A stretch of DNA of 64,000 bases from Methanosphaera sp. Lineage in GTDB: Archaea > Methanobacteriota > Methanobacteria > Methanobacteriales > Methanobacteriaceae. This document shows positions 58,260 to 64,000 of the stretch, one piece after another; positions within the stretch are counted from its first letter, which is position 1; each line of letters opens with the position of its first letter. The stretch spans positions 38,699 through 102,698 of the forward strand of contig NZ_JALEKL010000008.1 of the NCBI RefSeq assembly GCF_022768985.1, read 5' to 3'. The notes below the pieces were generated by a model. It worked only from the letters and a program-made list of their open reading frames with translations. It was not told the origin of the DNA and made no database searches. The translations under genes were made by a program, and so were the position numbers.

Positions 58260-59179
58260 TGATCATCACCATTATCTTTAGTTTTATTACTATATTTTAT
58301 ATCTTTATCTTCATTGTTAACTATTTTATCTTGATTTTCTATTTTTTCCTGATTTTGCATAATTTCAATAAGATAATCAAGCTTCATATTAATATCATCA
58401 ATATCAGATTCAAGCTGTTGAAACCTATCTTGTACATATTCATGATTTTCATGAATTGTATCTCTATTATCTTTAATAATATTTCGTGTTTCAGTTTCAG
58501 GCTGTTTCATATACAATGCTGACATTGCAGCTGTAAAAATACTTATAAAAAATACTCCTGCAACAATTGATATTAATGCAATTATCTGACCTGGGAATTC
58601 TACAGGTGTAATATCACCATATCCAACAGCTGTTAATGTTGCAATATTAAACCATAATGCTTCAAAGAATGTATGAAGATTTGGATCAATATGATATAAT
58701 ACATACGTTGAAATAAGTGTATAAAATACTATAATAATAGTTAATACCTTAAGTAGTCTATTTTGTACAAAATAGCTGAGTGATCCTTTATTAAATATTT
58801 TAAGATTTTGAAGTCTGATAACCTGAAATAGTGGTATGAGCTTTACAAGTTTAAATAATCTGACAACTGTAAAATATCTGAATAATATAAAATTAAGTGG
58901 CAGTATCGATAAAATATCAATAATATGTGTCTTTATAAACTCCCATGGTCTTTTATCTGACTTTTTATATATTACAAGTAGATTAAAGAAAAGACATACA
59001 CATACAAATAAATCAAAATATGCTGTGAAAACAATTATATTTAATGAAACATCACCAATACTTACAACAAAAATCATTGCAAGATCTATAATAATTAAAA
59101 TTACAAGAAGTATATTTTTAAGTTCTTCAAGAACTTCACGATTCTCCTTTATAGACTTTTTTAAATGTTTAATATTCAT
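58256..59179 (-). CDS. Voltage-gated-type potassium channel
   Basis: 307 residues. Six membrane segments between about 22 and 232. S4 carries spaced positive residues (RYFTVVRLFKLVKLIPLFQVIRL, about 100-125). The pore helix and selectivity filter are ALWFNIATLTAVGYGDITP (filter TAVGYGD, about 184-190). A cytoplasmic tail with a coiled coil (HENHEYVQDRFQQLESDIDDINMKLDYL) follows, ending in a very charged stretch. No RCK/TrkA domain, so gating by voltage or by a partner protein is more likely than by nucleotide. First gene of a three-gene operon with two unknown proteins. Confidence 0.88.
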   Translation of the reverse strand: MNIKHLKKSIKENREVLEELKNILLVILIIIDLAMIFVVSIGDVSLNIIVFTAYFDLFVCVCLFFNLLVIYKKSDKRPWEFIKTHIIDILSILPLNFILFRYFTVVRLFKLVKLIPLFQVIRLQNLKIFNKGSLSYFVQNRLLKVLTIIIVFYTLISTYVLYHIDPNLHTFFEALWFNIATLTAVGYGDITPVEFPGQIIALISIVAGVFFISIFTAAMSALYMKQPETETRNIIKDNRDTIHENHEYVQDRFQQLESDIDDINMKLDYLIEIMQNQEKIENQDKIVNNEDKDIKYSNKTKDNGDDQ

Positions 59180-59329
59180 TTTAATACCATTATTATTATG
59201 ATAAATGTTTAATTTATATACTAGTTTTGTAAAAAAAGTTCTTAAAAAAAAATAATTTCCAATTTTTGAAAATAAAAGAAGATTAAAAGGAATAGATTTC
59301 TAATAATCTTCTCTATATGTTTAGATTAC

Positions 59330-59860
59330 TTAGAGTTCTGATGCAATTTTTCTTGCTTCTTCTATGTAGCTTGCAAGTTCATCTTTATCTCCAGCTTTGG
59401 ATGTTCCCATAGCTGTGATGTTTGCAATTACTTCCATTCCCATGTATCCAAATGGCATTACTTTGAATGATTCTATGTAGTCTCCAAATTTGTCTTCAGA
59501 TTGTGCTTGTGTGAAGATTGTTACTACTTTTTTACCTTCAAGTGTTTTGTTTGGGTTTCTTGATACTTGGTAGAATCTGTCTACGAATGCTTTTGCTTGT
59601 GCTGTCATTTGTCCGTAGTAGATTGGTGATGCAAATACTAATACATCAGCATCGAGAAGTTTTGCAATGATTTCATTACCATCATCATCAATTACACAGT
59701 CACCTTCTACACATCCCATACATGCATTACATCCTGCAAGATCTTCTTCATTTAAAAATACGTAATCTGTTTGTGCATCTGCTGCATCTAAGAATTCTTT
59801 TACTAACACGTCACAATTTCCATCTTTTCTTGGGCTTCCTACGATTCCTAATACTTTCAT
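59330..59860 (-). CDS. Flavodoxin-fold NAD(P)H-dependent FMN reductase / iron-sulfur flavoprotein-like
   Basis: 176 residues. IVGSPRKDGNCDVLVKEF at the N-terminus is the FMN phosphate loop; GCNACMGCVEGDCVIDDD (about 43-60) has the compact CxxCxxC...C pattern that holds a 4Fe-4S cluster in the iron-sulfur flavoprotein (Isf) group; FASPIYYGQMTAQAKAFVDRFY is the second flavin loop. Redox enzyme, possibly in oxygen defence or electron transfer from ferredoxin. Good ribosome site AGGAGA. A palindrome (60089-60108) lies in its upstream region. Confidence 0.85.
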   Translation of the reverse strand: MKVLGIVGSPRKDGNCDVLVKEFLDAADAQTDYVFLNEEDLAGCNACMGCVEGDCVIDDDGNEIIAKLLDADVLVFASPIYYGQMTAQAKAFVDRFYQVSRNPNKTLEGKKVVTIFTQAQSEDKFGDYIESFKVMPFGYMGMEVIANITAMGTSKAGDKDELASYIEEARKIASEL

Positions 59861-60162
59861 TTTTAATATTCTCCTAGTTTATTTTATAAGTTAATTTTAG
59901 TATATGAAATATTATCTTTCAAATAAAATTCTAAATTCTTTATTGTCTTATTCCGCACTGAATTTGTATTATTTAAACAATATTTCATTAAAAAAAAAAT
60001 TTAGTTTTACTTTTTAGATATTAATATTTTATAAAGAACTTATTTAATAAAGCTTTCTTAGATTATTTTCACCTAAATTCTAGTTATATTAACATGTATG
60101 TATGTTAAATGGAATAATAATATTTAAAAAAAGGAAAAATAAGAATATGGGGTGGTGAATAG
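59861..60162. other. Intergenic region with an operator-like palindrome
   Basis: About 300 A/T-rich bases upstream of the flavoprotein gene. TTAACAT (60089-60095) and ATGTTAA (60102-60108) form a 20-base inverted repeat with a 6-base centre GTATGT, a plausible binding site for a dimeric regulator. No gene seen. Confidence 0.45.
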
Positions 60163-60996
60163 TTAGTTTATTGTTTGAAGATACTCATCTGGATCTAATT
60201 TAAAGTTTCGTAGTATACTTTCTTGAAGTTCTATTGGTACACTTTTTAGTATTTGTCGTAGATTTTCATCAGTAAGGTGGTAGCTGTTTTCATGACGTTT
60301 TCCTGTTCGTTTAAGTTGTCCATCTTCTATTGCATATAGTGTGTTTATTGGTAGATGTTTCCATCTTTTATCACAGTTTAGTGATTTTGTAGAAAATAGA
60401 TATCCTCTTTCTGTTTTAAGATAATGTATTCCACCTTCACAATTTGTATGTATATACATTACTGATCCATCATAGATCATTAGATTTAATTTATTGTTTT
60501 TTGCAAGTTTTGATACAATTGCCTCAATTATGTTAAATCGTTCATCAGCTGTTAGTTTATGATCTTCTTCTGCTTTATTTATTTCATCTACTATGTGTAG
60601 TAGTACTCTTTCTGAGTCTGTTACTCCACTTTGGTATCTTTTATATTTATCTAGTGGTGGGTAGCTGAATATTGTTCCGTTATGTACTAGTGTCCATGTT
60701 CTGTTGTTGTTATCTTTTTGAATGAAAGGATGACAGTTGCAACAATTCATACATCCTACTGTTGCAAGTCTAATGTGTGCAAATACATTTCTTGCTTCTA
60801 CTGGTTTTGATATAAATTCTCGTAAAAATTCACTTTCTGATGCTTTTACTGGCTGTTTTTTTAGTAGTGTTTTGTTATCATCCATAAGTGCAATTCCCCA
60901 GCCATGTGGATGTTCACTACAATGTTCATAGAAACATTTGAGGTAGTCATTTATTTCTATTTCATTATTACAGCTTAAACTAAATAGTTCACACAT
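60163..60996 (-). CDS. Class II glutamine amidotransferase (YafJ-like)
   Basis: 277 residues with the N-terminal nucleophile Cys2 directly after Met (MCELFSLSCN). The Ntn fold is shown by HPHGWGIALMDD, FAHIRLATVGCMNCCNCHPF, WTLVHNGTIF and SDSERVLL-like VTDSERVLLHIVDEI. It is a stand-alone glutaminase domain without a fused synthase, so the acceptor of the ammonia is unknown. The segment GCMNCCNCHPF is Cys-rich where relatives have few Cys. Ribosome site GGGAGG. Monocistronic. Confidence 0.85.
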   Translation of the reverse strand: MCELFSLSCNNEIEINDYLKCFYEHCSEHPHGWGIALMDDNKTLLKKQPVKASESEFLREFISKPVEARNVFAHIRLATVGCMNCCNCHPFIQKDNNNRTWTLVHNGTIFSYPPLDKYKRYQSGVTDSERVLLHIVDEINKAEEDHKLTADERFNIIEAIVSKLAKNNKLNLMIYDGSVMYIHTNCEGGIHYLKTERGYLFSTKSLNCDKRWKHLPINTLYAIEDGQLKRTGKRHENSYHLTDENLRQILKSVPIELQESILRNFKLDPDEYLQTIN

Positions 60997-61392
60997 TTAT
61001 TTTTTTCCTCCCATTAAATTTTATATTTAAAACATAGTATTGTTGTTAATTAATAATTTTTTTTTAATAATGTATATAATTTTATATAAAAATGAAACTT
61101 AACAACGTTATATTAACTATAACAATGTTATATTTTTCATATGATATAAATATTTACACAAAAAAAAATCCAAAAAACAATAAAAATACTAAAAAAGAAC
61201 ATAATTCTGAAACAAAAATTGTACATACAAACAATTACAACTATCAACTTTATATATACATAATTTTTAATATTAAAGAATTTTAATATTAAAGAAAGAA
61301 TTTAATTCATCAGCTAAATAATTTTACTATGTTAATTATCTTTATATTTTTTTAATAACAATATAATAATATAAAATAATGGAGTTCTTTTC
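60997..61392. other. Divergent intergenic region before the restriction-modification locus, with repeated half-sites
   Basis: About 395 bases. At 61107-61132 three alternating half-sites occur: GTTATA, TATAAC, GTTATA, spaced by 5 and 3 bases, which form two overlapping inverted repeats (AATGTTATATT also recurs near 55,995 as ATTGTTATATT). A 64-residue Asn/Lys/Tyr ORF here (61092-61286) looks spurious. The promoter for hsdM should be near the right end. Confidence 0.45.
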
Positions 61393-62955
61393 ATGGGGAA
61401 ACAAGATTCAATGGAAGAAAAATTATGGAAAACTGCTATAAAATTAAGAGATTCTGTTGAAGCATCAGAATATAAACATATTGTATTAGGTTTAATATTT
61501 CTTAAATATGCAGGAGATAAATTTGAACAACAACAAAATAAGTTAATTTCTGAAGGTAAAGAAAAATATATTGATATTCCTGAGTTTTATAGTAAAGATA
61601 ATATTTTCTTTTTACCTGAAAATACTCGATGGAGTTATATTATTGATAATGCTAAACAAGATAATATAACTACTATTTTAGATACTGCTTTTGCAGATAT
61701 CGAAAAAAAGAATAAAAGTTTAAGAGGAGCTTTACCAAGTAATTATTATACAAGATTAGATTTAGAAAAAAAGAAGTTAACATCATTATTAGATGTTATA
61801 AATAGTATTGACACTACTGATGATACTGAACAAGATATTATAGGTAGAGTTTATGAATATTTTTTAGGGCAATTCGCTATTAAAGAAGGAAAAGGTAAAG
61901 GAGAATTTTATACTCCTAAATCTGTAGTAAGTTTAATTGCTGAAATAATTGAACCTTATGATGGAACTATTTATGATCCTTGTTGTGGTTCTGGTGGTAT
62001 GTTTGTACAATCATTGAAATTTATTAAATCTCACCAAGGAAATACAAAAAATGTGAGTGTTTATGGTCAAGAAAACGTTTCAACTACTAGAAAATTAGCT
62101 CTGATGAATCTTGCAATTAGAGGAATATCTGCTGATTTAGGGAAAAAAGCTGCAGATACATTTTTTGATGATCAACATATTGATAAACGTTTTGATTATA
62201 TAATGGCTAATCCTCCATTTAATATTAGTGATTGGCGAGAAGAAAATGAATTAATCACTGATTATCGTTGGAATGGTTATGATGTTCCACCAACAAGTAA
62301 TGCAAATTATGCTTGGATTCTTCATATACTTTCAAAATTATCTGAAAATGGAATTGGAGGAATTATTTTAGCAAATGGTTCTTTAAATACATCAGACACT
62401 AAAGAATATAATATTAGAAAAACATTAATTGAAAACAATCTCATTGAAGCAATTTTAGTTTTACCTGCAAAATTATTTTATTCAACCAATATCCCTGTAA
62501 CTCTTTGGATATTAAATAAGAATAAAAAACAAAGAAGTATTGTTAAGAACAATAAAATAATAAATTTCAGAGACAGAAAAAATGAAATTTTATTTATGGA
62601 TTTAAGAAACTTTGGTTCAATATATAACAAAAAATTTGTTGAATTAACTCAAGGAGATAGAGATAAAATAGTTAATATTATTCACACATGGCAAACTGAA
62701 GATTATTCTTCCAAATATAAAGATATTCCAGAATTATGTTATTCTGCATCTATTGAAGAAATAAGAGAAAAAGAATATAAATTAGCTCCAAGTGCATATA
62801 TTGAATTTAAAAATAATAATGAAGATGAAATGGATTTTGATAAAGAAATGACTAAATTAAGTCAAGAACTAAGTGAATTATTAAAAGAAGAAGTTGATTC
62901 AACAAATAAACTAATTAAAATCATGGAGGATTTGAATTATGAAATTCAATTATGA
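61393..62955 (+). CDS. hsdM: Type I restriction-modification DNA methyltransferase subunit
   Basis: 520 residues. The N-terminal HsdM helical domain (MEEKLWKTAIKLRDSVEASE, HIVLGLIFLKYAGD) is followed by the N6-adenine methylase fold: KGKGEFYTPKSVVSLI, motif I DPCCGSGGMF (about 198-207), and the catalytic NPPF motif (MANPPFN, about 272). The C-terminal part contacts the specificity subunit. Overlaps hsdS by 17 bases. Codon choice (TTA for Leu, ATT for Ile, AGA for Arg) differs from the ATA/CTA/CGT style of neighbouring genes, which suggests recent transfer. GGAG precedes the ATG. hsdR is not in the window and may follow beyond the right edge. Confidence 0.93.
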   Translation: MGKQDSMEEKLWKTAIKLRDSVEASEYKHIVLGLIFLKYAGDKFEQQQNKLISEGKEKYIDIPEFYSKDNIFFLPENTRWSYIIDNAKQDNITTILDTAFADIEKKNKSLRGALPSNYYTRLDLEKKKLTSLLDVINSIDTTDDTEQDIIGRVYEYFLGQFAIKEGKGKGEFYTPKSVVSLIAEIIEPYDGTIYDPCCGSGGMFVQSLKFIKSHQGNTKNVSVYGQENVSTTRKLALMNLAIRGISADLGKKAADTFFDDQHIDKRFDYIMANPPFNISDWREENELITDYRWNGYDVPPTSNANYAWILHILSKLSENGIGGIILANGSLNTSDTKEYNIRKTLIENNLIEAILVLPAKLFYSTNIPVTLWILNKNKKQRSIVKNNKIINFRDRKNEILFMDLRNFGSIYNKKFVELTQGDRDKIVNIIHTWQTEDYSSKYKDIPELCYSASIEEIREKEYKLAPSAYIEFKNNNEDEMDFDKEMTKLSQELSELLKEEVDSTNKLIKIMEDLNYEIQL

Positions 62956-64000
62956 AAAATTAGGTAATTTAATTGAAATTTCAGAAAAAAAAAATTCAGA
63001 TTTAACTGTTGATAATTTAGTAGGAATGAATATTAATAAAGAATTTATACCTTCTGTAGCCAATACTAATGGAACAAATTTAGCAAGATATAAATTAATA
63101 ACTAAAAATCAATTTGGATGTAACTTAATGCACGTTGGTCGTGATAAATCTGTTGTAGTATCTAAATATTCTGAAGAGAATCCTTCAATTATATCTCCTT
63201 CATATAAAATTTTTCAAGTTAAAGATACTGATCTTATTCTTCCTGATTTTTTAATGTTGTGTTTTTTAAGATCAGAGGTTGATAGATTTTGTTGGTTTTA
63301 TACTGACAGTAGTGTTAGAGGAAGTTTAGATTGGTCAAAATTTTGTGAAATTGATATACCATTACCAGATTTAGACACACAACAAAAAATTGTTGATATT
63401 TATCAATTTTTTAGTGATAGAATAGAACTTAAAAAGAAGATAAATAAAAATTTAGAAGAAATAGTTGAAAATCATTTCAAAGAAAAATATATAAAAAATA
63501 AACCTCAAGTATATACCAAAACAACATTGAATACAATTATTACAATTACTAGTGGAAAAAGACCATCAGTGAAAGATAATTTAAAAACAAAAGAAATGAA
63601 CATACCTTTAATTGGAGCTTCTTCAATAATGGGTTACACTAATCAATATTTATTTAAAGAAAAAATACTAATCACAGGACGTGTTGGAACTCATGGTATT
63701 ATTCAGAGATTTGATTCTAAATGTTGGCCTTCTGATAATACTTTAATTATCAAAAGTAAATGGTATGAATATGTTTATCAAATTTTGAAAACAATAAATT
63801 ATACAAAATTAAATAGAGGATCTACTCAACCATTGATAACTCAATCAGATTTAAAAAATATTGAAATTATATTACCTTCTGAAAAAGAACTTCAAGAATT
63901 TGAAAATTGGGCTAAAAGTATTATGCAAAAAGTAGATGAAAATAAAAAAGAAAATTCAAAATTAAGTAATTTAAGAGATATTTTACTTCCTAAGTTAATG
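62939..64000 (+). CDS. hsdS: Type I restriction-modification specificity subunit, cut by the window edge
   Basis: 354 codons are visible with no stop before base 64000. The ATG at 62939 has GGAGG upstream and lies inside the end of hsdM. Two target recognition domains are visible: TRD1 (about 1-140; ending SSVRGSLDWSKFCEIDIPLPD) and TRD2 (about 180-315; ITSGKRPSVKDN, GRVGTHGII, GSTQPLITQSDLKNIEIILP). Each is followed by a long helix that spaces the two half-sites (LDTQQKIVDIYQFFSDRIEL and ELQEFENWAKSIMQKVDENK). The protein appears almost complete, since NLRDILLPKLM is the usual C-terminal phrase. Recognises the split DNA target. Confidence 0.92.
   Translation, partial: MKFNYEKLGNLIEISEKKNSDLTVDNLVGMNINKEFIPSVANTNGTNLARYKLITKNQFGCNLMHVGRDKSVVVSKYSEENPSIISPSYKIFQVKDTDLILPDFLMLCFLRSEVDRFCWFYTDSSVRGSLDWSKFCEIDIPLPDLDTQQKIVDIYQFFSDRIELKKKINKNLEEIVENHFKEKYIKNKPQVYTKTTLNTIITITSGKRPSVKDNLKTKEMNIPLIGASSIMGYTNQYLFKEKILITGRVGTHGIIQRFDSKCWPSDNTLIIKSKWYEYVYQILKTINYTKLNRGSTQPLITQSDLKNIEIILPSEKELQEFENWAKSIMQKVDENKKENSKLSNLRDILLPKLM

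Noticed and set aside
61092..61286. 64-residue ORF before hsdM
   Set aside because: Asn/Lys/Tyr/Ile-only composition of A/T-rich spacer and no ribosome site; starts inside a repeated half-site region.
1..64000. tRNA or rRNA genes
   Set aside because: In such an AT-rich genome these would stand out as GC-rich blocks in spacers; none was seen.

Overview
The window looks like a chromosomal segment of a Methanobacteriales archaeon, most likely Methanosphaera (M. stadtmanae-like). This rests on a very AT-rich sequence with A/T-only intergenic spacers, very large Asn/Thr-rich adhesin-like surface proteins, and a set of archaeal or methanogen genes: F420H2 oxidase-type flavodiiron protein, 2-phosphoglycerate kinase, archaeal phosphoglycerate mutase, nicotianamine synthase-like protein, a DUF2070 membrane protein, a class III prepilin and an NFACT/RqcH protein. 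The species is inferred from style and content, not from a search. No tRNA, rRNA, CRISPR array or insertion sequence was seen.

Layout. 1-10.7 kb: three related secreted adhesin-like proteins. One (minus, running off the left edge) is broken by a frameshift at an A9 tract. One (plus) has a single in-frame TAA. One is intact. 10.8-14.7 kb: a small unknown gene, an NFACT/RqcH ribosome-quality-control protein and a CDF metal transporter. 14.9-22.0 kb: a giant multidomain glycosyltransferase whose reading frame is split by two frameshifts of opposite sign. 22.1-30.0 kb: small membrane protein, asparagine synthetase, a gatC/ACT/homoserine dehydrogenase operon, a NADAR-like protein, phosphoglycerate mutase and CTP synthase. 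Several of these end in hairpin terminators that overlap the stop codon.

30.1-36.6 kb: a SHOCT/DUF4429-type protein, a prepilin peptidase overlapping a class III prepilin, serine acetyltransferase, thiM and thiE, and a nicotianamine synthase-like gene preceded by two palindromes. 36.8-39.4 kb: an oxygen-defence cluster on the minus strand (flavodiiron protein, superoxide reductase, rubrerythrin); a rubredoxin too short for routine ORF calling lies separately at 53.35 kb. 39.7-43.9 kb: DUF2070 protein, fumarase beta subunit, a PsbP-like lipoprotein-style protein and two tiny genes. 43.9-44.9 kb: a 1-kb non-coding block with a strand-composition flip and repeated TATGAAC words.

44.9-49.7 kb: three DUF3100-like membrane paralogs, a companion membrane protein and a polysaccharide flippase that may serve the glycosyltransferase. 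50-56 kb: a small secreted protein, acyl-CoA synthetase, DtxR-family regulator, rubredoxin, 2-phosphoglycerate kinase and cysteine synthase (partner of the CysE at 33 kb). 56-59 kb: a three-gene minus-strand operon of a voltage-gated-type K+ channel, an unknown helical protein and a small protein that resembles the C-terminal part of type I-B Cas8b (TM1802/Csh1). This is the best candidate here for something undescribed. 59-61 kb: a flavodoxin-fold reductase and a class II glutamine amidotransferase. 61.4-64 kb: a type I restriction-modification locus (hsdM, hsdS) with different codon use, cut by the right edge.
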